Source: Phocaeicola salanitronis DSM 18170 (lineage in GTDB: Bacteria > Bacteroidota > Bacteroidia > Bacteroidales > Bacteroidaceae). Taken from it: a DNA stretch of 64,000 nucleotides. Under the pieces are notes generated by a model. The model was not told where the DNA came from. It was given only the letters and a program-made list of their open reading frames with translations, and ran no database searches. The DNA lies in the NCBI RefSeq assembly GCF_000190575.1, contig NC_015164.1:1178001-1242000 (forward strand). Reading direction: 5' to 3'. The position numbers and the translations under genes were made by a program. Below are positions 1 through 8,240 of this stretch, in pieces (positions within the stretch are counted from its first letter, which is position 1; every line of letters starts with the position of its first letter).

Positions 1-124
1 CCAGCCATTTGTTCAGTCGCTTGGGCAAATGTCTTTGAGACAACATTTCCACTTTCTTCTTGAGCAATTCCAAAGCCATGCGCATATCTTCAAATGTTTT
101 AGCCTCTATACATACAAATTCCAT
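1..124 (-). CDS. Excisionase-like helix-turn-helix protein, N-terminal part only
   Basis: The first 41 residues of a minus-strand gene that runs off the left edge. It begins MEFVCIEAKTF and continues with a charged, heptad-like helix (LELLKKKVEMLSQRH). This is the usual N-terminus of small Bacteroides mobile-element proteins that carry a MerR/excisionase-type helix-turn-helix further on, but that domain lies outside the window. An in-frame ATG at 133 would add three residues. A full Bacteroides promoter (146-176) and a phased repeat array (182-216) lie directly upstream. The HTH role is inferred from family resemblance. Confidence 0.6.
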   Translation of the reverse strand, partial: MEFVCIEAKTFEDMRMALELLKKKVEMLSQRHLPKRLNKWL

Positions 125-145
125 ACATCTCATTTTTAGGTCAGA

Positions 146-176
146 CAAATATAGCATTTGTAACCGTATTGCCAAA
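146..176 (-). promoter_or_regulatory. Bacteroides-type promoter of the left-edge HTH gene
   Basis: On the minus strand the -7 box TATATTTG (146-153) is preceded, after 19 bp, by the -33 box TTTG (173-176). Both match the Bacteroides sigma-ABfr consensus exactly. The transcript would start about 15 bp before the start codon. Confidence 0.7.
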
Positions 177-181
177 ATGCA

Positions 182-216
182 TGTCGGCAACTGGCTGCCA
201 ATGGCATCAAATGTCA
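182..216. promoter_or_regulatory. Four 10-bp-phased TG(T/G)C repeats, probable regulator-binding array
   Basis: Pentamers tgtcg, tggct, tggca and tgtca begin at 182, 192, 202 and 212, exactly one helical turn apart. The array ends just upstream of the -33 box of the HTH promoter, an activator-like position. The same array occurs at 25513-25547 upstream of the DUF3945 gene. Confidence 0.55.
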
Positions 217-384
217 TAACAAATTCACTCAATTGAAATTTTTCAAGCGGCTACAATGCTCCCTTTTAAGCGTATGCTCGCCTGCGTGAATCTAAATATT
301 CACTAAAAACATCTATCCCAAGCGGGGAGTTTATCAAATAATCTCTATTTTAGTCCGTCGTAATATCTAATCTTACCCAAAGGC

Positions 385-1218
385 ATGAATGATTTTATCC
401 TGACCCTATTGATAAACGGAGGCGTAGTCTTATGCATTGTTGGGCTATGGGCTTATGCCAGATACTGGCGGCGAAAGGCGGCAAAGGCATTCCTCCAGCA
501 TGCGGTGGCCTGCTACAAGAAAGAAGACAGGGAAGAGTTAGCCGGACAAGCCGTGATGGCCGGGAGCAGACATGCCGGTTTGTTGTATGCGCTGACGTGC
601 CCGGAACGGTTTGACATCGTACGGCCGATGCGGGCTTTCCGTTTCGGGAAAATACGTTGCATGTGTGCCGGCTATTATTTTCCCCAACGCTATGAAAGCT
701 GGCTGAGGGATGATCAGGCAGATTTTGTACAGGATGTGTATGCCTTTAAGGACGGGGAAGAACCATGTGAAGACTATTTCTCACAAGCATTTGAAATTCT
801 TTCTGTCAATGAGAATGTGACAGCGGTATTCATGCCCTGCAGTACCTCTGAACGGTATTACAGACGTTTCGCAAAAATAGCCCGCTATTTGGAACGGCAT
901 GGCTATGCTATGTCCGGACTTCATCTGATAGGAATCATTAGGAACCGGGAAAGCAAGCACACTGCCGCCCAACGGTCGAGCGTTGATACGTCGAACTACT
1001 CCATGTCGCTGGCATTGCAAGGAAAAAAGGTGGTAATTGTAGATGACCTTCTCACTACGGGAAGCAGCCTGACCGGATTTGCCCGGAATTTGGAACGAAT
1101 TGGCGCGGAAGTGATCGGAGCGGTATTTCTTGCCCGTACATTTCAGGTCCCGTCATGGACGAAGGTTCGCTGGACGGTATGGAAAAGACATGTTTTGCCT
1201 CAGTGGATAAAGGCATAA
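385..1218 (+). CDS. Membrane-anchored phosphoribosyltransferase-fold protein (ComF-like)
   Basis: 277 residues. An N-terminal hydrophobic segment (about residues 4-24) is followed by a basic stretch, predicting a single anchor with a cytoplasmic domain. Near residues 214-228 the run VVIVDDLLTTGSSL is the PRPP-binding loop of type I phosphoribosyltransferases, with two acidic residues followed by TTGS. Proteins of this sort are common on Bacteroides conjugative elements and resemble ComF, but the substrate cannot be read from the sequence. The gene stands alone and is followed closely by an IS982-type element at 1248. No clear promoter is visible upstream. Confidence 0.7.
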   Translation: MNDFILTLLINGGVVLCIVGLWAYARYWRRKAAKAFLQHAVACYKKEDREELAGQAVMAGSRHAGLLYALTCPERFDIVRPMRAFRFGKIRCMCAGYYFPQRYESWLRDDQADFVQDVYAFKDGEEPCEDYFSQAFEILSVNENVTAVFMPCSTSERYYRRFAKIARYLERHGYAMSGLHLIGIIRNRESKHTAAQRSSVDTSNYSMSLALQGKKVVIVDDLLTTGSSLTGFARNLERIGAEVIGAVFLARTFQVPSWTKVRWTVWKRHVLPQWIKA

Positions 1219-1247
1219 CGGATTATTTTGCCAACTGAGGGTAAATA

Positions 1248-2265
1248 ACGTGAGTTCGATATAATTCAAAACATAGTAAGTTGCCCGTCCTTGACAAAAC
1301 ACAGGTCAATGGCGGGTTTCATTTCAAAGAAACAGTATGCCGCTATGGCAGATAGTGAATTGGCAATGAAGTTATTGAAGGAACGGTGTCTGGAGTGTTC
1401 AATCTGTGCGATATTCTTCAACTCATCATTGACCGTTTCTATCAAAGCTCGCTTTCTCAGCAGGATTTTGTCCGCTACGCTCATCAGGGAATTTTTCATA
1501 TTGTTCTTCACTTTGGTTATCAGCTGTATGCCGCTCGTGAAAAGATTCTCGAACAGTGCCTGACCGATGTACCCTTTGTCCGCACAGAGCTTTCCCTTTA
1601 TATTTTTTAGGGACCTGGTTTGTTTCAACGGCTCACGGTCATCCACATTTCCGGGCGTGAACATAAAGTTAAGGATTTCCCCTTTGTCGTTGATAATCAA
1701 ATGCAGTTTGAAGCCAAAGAACCATTCCATGGAGCATTTCCCACGTTCTGCAAGTCCCTCAAAAGTCTTGTGAATCAATATGCGTTGATTAAGACATACA
1801 CGCAACGGGGTGGAATCAACAAAACTGATACCGGTATAAGTACCCAGCAAGACTTCCTTGATGAAAACAGTCAGCTGTAACAGGACTTCCTTCTCCAGTT
1901 CCACAAAACGGTTGTAGGACACACGTCTGGGGAAGAGGTGACTCAAGTGCTTGCAGACATATTCCTTGTAATAATGCTTGAAACATCGGAAACCTCCCGA
2001 GTGGAACAGAATGAGGATGACCATGATTTCCGTATCGCTCATTCGGTTCGGCTTGTTCCGGTGCTTATGATTCTTGTCTTCAACCATGTATTTTTCCTGC
2101 ACTTTGGCAAATTCTTTGCAAAAATCATCCGCCATGCAATAAATTTCCGTAAATTTAGCCTCTGAGAACATAGTGGTAATCGTTTAAATGTTATAATTTA
2201 ATACTTTTATCGCTATGTTCCTAATTTTCAAATGAATAATTTTATTCCTTATATCGAACTCACGT
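1248..2265 (-). mobile_element. IS982-family insertion sequence, copy 1
   Basis: About 1.02 kb with terminal inverted repeats. The left end acgtgagttcgatataa (1248-1264) is mirrored by ttatatcgaactcacgt (2249-2265). Both ends are flanked by taaata (1242-1247 and 2266-2271), a plausible target duplication. It carries one complete transposase gene and looks intact. Confidence 0.85.
1266..2171 (-). CDS. IS982-family transposase
   Basis: 301 residues, the usual length for IS982 transposases. The catalytic DDE core is recognisable: FVDSTPLRVC near residue 118 supplies the first Asp, the stretch TPGNVDDREPL near 173-183 is typical of the family, ADKGYIGQALFE near 198 supplies the second Asp, and KRALIETVNDELKN near 240 supplies the Glu. 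The gene fills the element between its inverted repeats. It is a close paralogue of the copy at 2380-3285, with scattered substitutions. No internal stop or frameshift is seen, so it may be active. Confidence 0.9.
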   Translation of the reverse strand: MFSEAKFTEIYCMADDFCKEFAKVQEKYMVEDKNHKHRNKPNRMSDTEIMVILILFHSGGFRCFKHYYKEYVCKHLSHLFPRRVSYNRFVELEKEVLLQLTVFIKEVLLGTYTGISFVDSTPLRVCLNQRILIHKTFEGLAERGKCSMEWFFGFKLHLIINDKGEILNFMFTPGNVDDREPLKQTRSLKNIKGKLCADKGYIGQALFENLFTSGIQLITKVKNNMKNSLMSVADKILLRKRALIETVNDELKNIAQIEHSRHRSFNNFIANSLSAIAAYCFFEMKPAIDLCFVKDGQLTMF

Positions 2266-2361
2266 TAAATAATTGAATCTACGGCCTAAAGAATTGCACA
2301 GGTATCATTGAAGTGATGAAAAATTTATGTCAGAGTTCAAACTTTGTATGGCAATAATTTA

Positions 2362-3393
2362 ACATGAGTTCCACATAATTCAAAACATTGTAAGCTGCCC
2401 GTCCTTGACAAAATCCAGGTCAATGGCGGGTTTCTTTTCAAAGAAGCAGTATGCAGCTATGGCGGAGAGCGAATTAGCAATGAAATTATTGAAGGAACGG
2501 TGTCTGGAGGGTTCTATCTGTGCGATGTTCTTCAACTCATCATTGACTGTTTCTATCAAAGCCCGTTTTCTCAACAGAATTTTGTCCGCTACGCTCATTA
2601 GGGAATTCTTCATGTTGTTCTTCACTTTAGTTATCAGCTGTATACCATTAAGGAAGAGATTCTCGAATAAGGCTTGTTCGATATATTCCTTGTCCGCACA
2701 TAATTTTCCTTTGATGTTCTCTAGAAACTTACCCTGTTTCAATGGCTCACGGTCATCCACATTGCCCGGAGTGAACATGAAATTGAGAATCTCACCCTTG
2801 CCATTGATTATCAGATGCAACTTGAATCCGAAAAACCAACCCATGGAACATTTTCCATGTTCGGCAAGCCCTTCAAAGGTCTTATGAATCAAGATTCTTT
2901 GGTTGCGACATACACGTAAAGGAGTAGAGTCAACAAAACTGATACCTGTGCAAGTTCCCAGCAATACCTCCTTGATGAAAACGGTCAGCTGCAACAGGAC
3001 TTCCTTCTCCAGTTCCACAAAACGGTTATAAGACACACGTCTGGGAAAGAGGTACGCCAGATGCTTGCAGACATATTCTTTGTAATAATGCTTGAAACAT
3101 CTGAAACCTCCCGAATGGAACAGAATCAGAATGACTATGATTTCCATATCGTTCATTCGGTTTAACTTGTTCCGATGCTTATGATTCCTGTCTTTAACCA
3201 TGTATTTTTCCTGTACTTTGGCAAATTCTTTGCAAAAGTCATCCGCCATACAATAAATTTCCGTAACTTTATCCTCTAAGAACATAGTGGTAATCGTTTA
3301 AATGTTATAATTAGTCACTATAAATTTAATACTCTTATCACTATGTTCCTAATTTTCAAAGAAATAATTTTATTTCTTATATCGAACTCATGT
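2362..3393 (-). mobile_element. IS982-family insertion sequence, copy 2 (diverged)
   Basis: A second element in the same orientation about 100 bp from the first. Its ends are acatgagttccacataa (2362-2378) and ttatatcgaactcatgt (3377-3393). The left repeat carries mismatches, so mobility may be reduced. No convincing target duplication is visible. Confidence 0.8.
2380..3285 (-). CDS. IS982-family transposase, second copy
   Basis: 301 residues, same length as copy 1 and clearly homologous along its entire length, with several dozen substitutions. The first catalytic Asp lies in FVDSTPLRVC and the Glu in RALIETVNDELK. The second Asp context reads ADKEYIEQALFE instead of ADKGYIGQALFE, replacing two conserved glycines with glutamate, which may weaken activity. 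The divergence shows the two copies arrived separately or duplicated long ago. The left terminal repeat is also degenerate. Confidence 0.85.
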   Translation of the reverse strand: MFLEDKVTEIYCMADDFCKEFAKVQEKYMVKDRNHKHRNKLNRMNDMEIIVILILFHSGGFRCFKHYYKEYVCKHLAYLFPRRVSYNRFVELEKEVLLQLTVFIKEVLLGTCTGISFVDSTPLRVCRNQRILIHKTFEGLAEHGKCSMGWFFGFKLHLIINGKGEILNFMFTPGNVDDREPLKQGKFLENIKGKLCADKEYIEQALFENLFLNGIQLITKVKNNMKNSLMSVADKILLRKRALIETVNDELKNIAQIEPSRHRSFNNFIANSLSAIAAYCFFEKKPAIDLDFVKDGQLTMF

Positions 3394-3410
3394 TATTTTA
3401 GATAAATGCT

Positions 3411-3418
3411 TATCTTTG
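3411..3418 (+). promoter_or_regulatory. -7 box of a possible promoter for the helicase module
   Basis: TATCTTTG matches the Bacteroides -7 consensus on the plus strand just after the IS982 copy 2 end. No good -33 TTTG is present at the right distance. The leader to the first gene would be about 200 bp; I see no other feature in 3419-3626. Confidence 0.35.
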
Positions 3419-3626
3419 CATTAGAAAACATATTGTGTGTAAATAAAGTCTTCATAGTCCTGTTGATTTTTATGTATTAATAGGAAGATTTGACTAAGTT
3501 TATTTGAAACAAAATGAAGAATAATAAATGCGCTTTAGGTTTAAAGAAACTATTTGTTTTAAATATCCTGATGCTTGAAGAATTGATGTTACTCAAAAAT
3601 TAATATTAGAGTATTGATAATTAATC

Positions 3627-4472
3627 ATGAGAAAGATTTTTAGTAATAAAATATATCATAGTAACATAGACCAAGGATCTATTATTAATAATTGTATAGC
3701 AGAAGATTATCCACATAGTGCTGTATGGGGGTGTATAATTACTCCTCGTTGTGATTTAGCGCACCAAGGAAAAGTTTCAACAGTTCATTATTTACCAATT
3801 ATCAATATAGAAGATTGGATAAGAAATGAAGCATATAATATACTAAAAAAGCAATGGGCGAATGCCCTGGAGAAGAAATTGAACACTATATTAAAAGATG
3901 CCGGAAGTGGCGATTGCTTTTTAAATAAGAACCTTCCTTCCGAAGATATATTAACTGTTGCAAGGACATTAATAAAAAAGAAGGCTGTTCTTAAGTCTTT
4001 TGAAACAGATTTTAGTATATATCTAAAGCAAACAGATAATGATTTTAAACAGTCATTAACTCAAAAGCAACAACAAGGAAATTTGAAAAATCTCATAAAA
4101 GATCTTGTCAAAGGAAATAATCATGCTTTTTATTTCATTGAAAGCTGGGATAATCCAACTGAATCTCTTCCTTATAAAGTAATTTTATTAAGAGACATTC
4201 GGAGGTTAAGATTAAAAATTGCGCTTAAGTTCGCATCTGGATTTCTTGAAGAAGATATTAGCCAAGAAGATATTATATATAATGATTTGGCTACATCAGG
4301 TGATTGTAGTAATTTATATTGTATTATTGAACAGATCAAATCTCCATTTATAGAACATATTTTACAGGCGTTTTCCTATAATTTTTGTAGAATAGGAGTT
4401 GAAGATATAAACAATATTGAAAATGTTGCAGATAATATAGTAAACCAATCTTTAAAAATATTATTGTCATGA
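3627..4472 (+). CDS. Uncharacterised protein, partner of the adjacent SF1 helicase
   Basis: 281 residues, AT-rich, not recognised as a named family. Near the N-terminus is WGCIITPRCDLAHQGKV, a Cys-Asp motif after a hydrophobic strand that I associate with proteins linked to defence-type helicases; this link is a recollection and not a proof. The rest is charged and predicted mostly helical, with no signal peptide or membrane segment. Its stop overlaps the helicase start by 4 bp (ATGA), so the two are translationally coupled. The base composition differs strongly from the ICE backbone, indicating separately acquired cargo. Confidence 0.6.
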   Translation: MRKIFSNKIYHSNIDQGSIINNCIAEDYPHSAVWGCIITPRCDLAHQGKVSTVHYLPIINIEDWIRNEAYNILKKQWANALEKKLNTILKDAGSGDCFLNKNLPSEDILTVARTLIKKKAVLKSFETDFSIYLKQTDNDFKQSLTQKQQQGNLKNLIKDLVKGNNHAFYFIESWDNPTESLPYKVILLRDIRRLRLKIALKFASGFLEEDISQEDIIYNDLATSGDCSNLYCIIEQIKSPFIEHILQAFSYNFCRIGVEDINNIENVADNIVNQSLKILLS

Positions 4473-6736
4473 ATTATATATATATAACATATGATGCAAT
4501 AACAGAATTTGCTTCTGATCGCTTTTTTCAAAGTGCAGAATACAGCGAAAGCATTATGCTGTGTAATATTCTGCGAGGAAAAGAGGAAAAATGGCAACAT
4601 AATAAAATTGCATTTAAGCTAGTTAAGAATGGCTGCTTTTTCTACACAGAAAAGCTGAATAAGAAACGTGGAATAATTTTTGATTTATCAACCTTTGAAG
4701 GATTCTTAAAAAATGAAAACGAACGTATTATTACAATCTTTCAAAAGACGATAAAATACGCTGTCAGATATTTTGAAAAATTGCCAACAACAACTTGCGA
4801 AAAGCTTCTCCCAGGATCTACTACCATTGTTTATCCTTTTCCTTTTACTGCAACTAAAGATGTAGATAAAGTTTTAATAGATAGAAATTCCTCGAAACAA
4901 GATAGGAAGGACCGAAATATTCTTACTGTATTTTTCTTTGGAAATAACGATAAAGCAAAAGTTTCTTTTACTAATTTAAATAAGGCTATTGAAGAGTTGG
5001 TAAATATAAGATATAATGAAGACTTAGTAAATGGAACCAAAGAAAAGAGACAAACAGCTTTACTTGTAACAGATTTAAATACTTTAAATATATCAATTGA
5101 TTCTAAAATAGGATACGAGAACTGGCAGTATTATTTAACAGAAAATCAAAAACAATTTGTAACATCATTAATTAAAGGTCCTGAAAGATTGGAGGGTGCA
5201 GCTGGTACAGGAAAGACATTGTCAATGATATTAAAATGTATATATATATTAAAAAGTAAGATTGATAAATTAGAAGAATATCATATTATATTTATAACTC
5301 ATTCTTTAGCAACTAAAGAAAGAATTATAGATATCTTCCAGAATAATTGGTCGGAATTTGAAAACTATCAAGAAAAGAATGGTTCACGCCCTATTGTCTC
5401 TATATTTATAACAACATTACAAGAATGGAGTGCGAACCATTTGGGTACTAATAGTATAGCTGAAAATGAATATCTTGACAAAGATGCAAGCTATTCTAAA
5501 GCTATTCAAATATTATATATTGAGCAATCTTATGATTTTGTTATGAAAAATCATTGGAATGCATATAGCCTAATTTGTTCCAATGAATTTTCGTCTTTTT
5601 TTAATAATACTCCTAAAGAGAATTTATTAGAAATGCTACAACAAGAAATAGCGGTAATGATAAAAGGACGTGCAGGAGGAAATTTTGATAAATATAAGAT
5701 GTTAAATCGTCCCCAATACTCAATTCCAATAAAAAATGATGCTGATAAAAGTTTTATGTTTGTAATCTTTAATAATTATCAGCATTCATTGGAAATGGTG
5801 GGACAGTATGATAGCGATGACATTACACTTTCTGCATTAGGACAAATAAATACTCCTATTTGGAGTAGAAGGAGAAGTAGAGAAGGATATGACGCTTGTT
5901 TTATTGATGAAACACACTTGTTTAATATTAACGAATTATCTATTTTTCATTATATAAACAAACCGGAAGAACAAAATAATATTATTTTTGCAATAGATAA
6001 GTCTCAAGCTATAGGAGATTGGGGAATTACGAATAAATCATTAGAAAATTTATTCAATATATCTTTAAATAAAACTGAAGAGCATAAATTTAAAACTGTA
6101 TTTAGGAGTTCTCCTGATATTGTTAATTTGGCATTTAATATACTTTCATCAGGTGCTACATTATTTACTAATTTTGAGAATCCATTAGATTATTCTTTCT
6201 TTAATTTTACCAAAGAAGATGATAGGAAATGCAAAAAGCCAGTTTACATCATGCATAAAGATGATGATACTATTATTAAAAATGCGTTTGATTGGGCAGA
6301 TAACTATAGCAAAGAGATGAATTGTTTAAAATCCAATATATTAATTATTGCAACAACTGATATTTTATTGAAAGAAATGGAATCCTATGCAAAAAGATGT
6401 CATAAACCATTTGAAGTCTTACAGAGTCGTAGCGATTCAAAAACCATAAAGCAAGCTATAGATGGCAACAAATATATACTGAGTGGTATTGATTATGTTG
6501 GAGGATTAGAATTTGATGCATTGGTAATTGCTGGCGTTGATAAAGGACGAGTACCACCTAGTAAAGATTCTAATGACGGAGCTTATCATTTTATGAATTA
6601 TGCATGGCACAATAGGATGTATGTAGCTGTAACAAGAGCAAAATACGCCATATGTATATTGGGAGTACAAAGCAGAGGGGTAAGTCCTATATTGGAAAGC
6701 TCTATTTATTATAGAGTACTCGATTATCAAGAATAA
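4469..6736 (+). CDS. SF1 (UvrD/DUF2075-like) DNA or RNA helicase, probable defence cargo
   Basis: 755 residues. Helicase motifs appear in order: Walker A GAAGTGKTLSM near residue 246, Walker B FIDETHLF near 478, a motif III-like DKSQAIGDWG near 511, motif IV FRSSPDIVNL near 548, motif V GLEFDALVIAG near 680, and motif VI YVAVTRAKYAICIL near 719. This is a complete superfamily 1 ATPase. The first 230 residues are a separate, unrecognised N-terminal domain. It is coupled to the gene at 3627. Stand-alone SF1 helicases paired with an unknown gene on AT-rich islands are often antiphage systems, but no effector domain is visible, so that role is inference. Confidence 0.75.
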   Translation: MNYIYITYDAITEFASDRFFQSAEYSESIMLCNILRGKEEKWQHNKIAFKLVKNGCFFYTEKLNKKRGIIFDLSTFEGFLKNENERIITIFQKTIKYAVRYFEKLPTTTCEKLLPGSTTIVYPFPFTATKDVDKVLIDRNSSKQDRKDRNILTVFFFGNNDKAKVSFTNLNKAIEELVNIRYNEDLVNGTKEKRQTALLVTDLNTLNISIDSKIGYENWQYYLTENQKQFVTSLIKGPERLEGAAGTGKTLSMILKCIYILKSKIDKLEEYHIIFITHSLATKERIIDIFQNNWSEFENYQEKNGSRPIVSIFITTLQEWSANHLGTNSIAENEYLDKDASYSKAIQILYIEQSYDFVMKNHWNAYSLICSNEFSSFFNNTPKENLLEMLQQEIAVMIKGRAGGNFDKYKMLNRPQYSIPIKNDADKSFMFVIFNNYQHSLEMVGQYDSDDITLSALGQINTPIWSRRRSREGYDACFIDETHLFNINELSIFHYINKPEEQNNIIFAIDKSQAIGDWGITNKSLENLFNISLNKTEEHKFKTVFRSSPDIVNLAFNILSSGATLFTNFENPLDYSFFNFTKEDDRKCKKPVYIMHKDDDTIIKNAFDWADNYSKEMNCLKSNILIIATTDILLKEMESYAKRCHKPFEVLQSRSDSKTIKQAIDGNKYILSGIDYVGGLEFDALVIAGVDKGRVPPSKDSNDGAYHFMNYAWHNRMYVAVTRAKYAICILGVQSRGVSPILESSIYYRVLDYQE

Positions 6737-6857
6737 ATGTTTATCTATGATAATCCTTGAAATATGTTACAAAAATATTTAACTATATCAAAGTTTCTTT
6801 TTGATAATAATGAGAACGCGTTAAAACTGATGTGCCTATTTCACTAGAATGTAAAAG

Positions 6858-6900
6858 ACTGTGTCAGCAAAGAATAAAATATTAATGTTGCTGACACAGT
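6858..6900. terminator. Perfect 13-bp hairpin
   Basis: actgtgtcagcaa (6858-6870) is mirrored by ttgctgacacagt (6888-6900) with a 17-nt loop. It lies between the helicase gene end and the decayed transposase end and could terminate either; it may instead be a relic of the old element's end. Confidence 0.5.
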
Positions 6901-7459
6901 TTAATTTACATCCTCGTTACTATTAGGTTCATAGTGACAGTCGCTATTGTTGTATATAAAGGTTTAATACCTGTAGTTGGCCGAATGCTTACGTCCTTCA
7001 GACGTATATCTTCATTGAAAGCTTTGAACGAGATGTGTTCGATGAACGATATACCGTCTATCTGTATGTTGTTAACCTTTGCACCGAACTCAACGGATTT
7101 GGTTTCCTTGCTTCTGACGATGGGACGTACATAATGACGGTCAATGCTGACAATACGGTCACTGACCTTACGACCTTCAAACATGTCCTTTTCCTGTACA
7201 AGAACCTTTCTGATGATGGAAAGACGCTTCCGGTAATCCTGCGTATATCGTAGTGCAGCTCCGTACTCTCTATGAATTTCATCCATCTGTATGAGGAGTT
7301 TTTCAAGGAGCCTGATCATACGACGCTTGAGCATCCTTGTCCTTGACGCCTTTCTTTTTCTTTTCTTACAGTATGACAGATAGACATCTGCGTAAGCATC
7401 CGATAAAGTACACATTGTAAAGCCATCCACTCTTCCGTTACTTTGCCAATAAAAAGACC

Positions 7460-7813
7460 ATGAAACGAATAATGAGTAAAGAAGAGTTCCTGTCTGTTTA
7501 TGAAAGACAACAGGCCAGTGGCCTGACCATAAAAGATTTCTGTGAGAATGAGGCCTATTCATCCTCCTGTTTCCATTATTGGAAGAAGAAATTCGGCCTG
7601 AGCCGTACTTACACCAGCCATCCGGACAAGCTTCCCGATGATACGTTCATTCCATTGGATTTGCGTCGCAGGGGCAATCTCCCGTCAGGCGCGGGTGGCG
7701 ACGTAACAATAGAGCTTCCTTCCGGAATCAGGATCCACCTTGACAGCCATGGAAACCCTGAACTGACATTTGGATTGATACACAAATTATGCGGCCATGT
7801 TCTGTCTGAATGA
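7460..7813 (+). CDS. tnpA: IS66 accessory protein TnpA
   Basis: 117 residues. The N-terminal half (KEEFLSVYERQQASGLTIKD, then CENEAYSSSCFHYWKKKFG) is the helix-turn-helix typical of the small IS66 TnpA protein, which is needed for transposition but is not the catalytic subunit. It starts 68 bp inside the left end of the element. Its last codons overlap the tnpB reading frame by 17 bp, the usual compact arrangement. Nothing looks broken. Confidence 0.85.
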   Translation: MKRIMSKEEFLSVYERQQASGLTIKDFCENEAYSSSCFHYWKKKFGLSRTYTSHPDKLPDDTFIPLDLRRRGNLPSGAGGDVTIELPSGIRIHLDSHGNPELTFGLIHKLCGHVLSE

Positions 7814-8165
7814 TACCATGCGCTATTTCCTGTGTCCCGGAAAGACGGACATGCGCAAGGGGATCAATTCCCTTTGCGGAGTGGTTCACGACCGGATGGG
7901 ACATGACGTCCGTCTGGGCGATGTCTTCATCTTCATAAACAGAAGCAGGACCACCATGAAGCTCCTCCATGCAGAAGACGGCGGCATGGTATTGTATGTG
8001 AAACGTCTGGAAGAGGGCACGTTCCGTCTTCCGGCCTATGACAGCCGGAGCAGGTCTTATCCGATGGAATGGCGCGACCTGGTCATGATGGTGGAAGGAA
8101 TCAGTGACAATCCGAACGAGAGGCTGAAAAGGTTGAAAGCCAGTAGAAAGGATGGCTTCTATTGA
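7797..8165 (+). CDS. tnpB: IS66 accessory protein TnpB (Orf2)
   Basis: 122 residues with the strongly conserved signature YFLCPGKTDMRKGINSLCG near the N-terminus, followed by GDVFIFINRSRTTMKLLH and DGGMVLYVKRLEEGTF. These are hallmarks of the IS66 Orf2/TnpB family. It overlaps tnpA by 17 bp. A start at the in-frame ATG eight codons later (MRYFLCPG) is equally plausible. The protein is accessory to TnpC and has no independent catalytic motif. Confidence 0.9.
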   Translation: MFCLNDTMRYFLCPGKTDMRKGINSLCGVVHDRMGHDVRLGDVFIFINRSRTTMKLLHAEDGGMVLYVKRLEEGTFRLPAYDSRSRSYPMEWRDLVMMVEGISDNPNERLKRLKASRKDGFY

Positions 8166-8240
8166 AAGTTTTTTCATGTATCCGGTTGCGTATCTGACGG
8201 AAAATCAGTATCTTTACATCATATAAAGAGATAGAAACGG

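Noticed and set aside
182-216. Short regular repeats as a CRISPR array
   Set aside because: Units are 5 bp at 10-bp spacing, with no 25-40-bp repeats or spacers; no cas genes are present in the window.
1291-2165. Plus-strand frames opposite the IS982 transposases
   Set aside because: Antisense to clear transposase genes, with no family resemblance.
7035-7253. Plus-strand frame opposite the transposase remnant
   Set aside because: Antisense of the pseudogene; no independent support.
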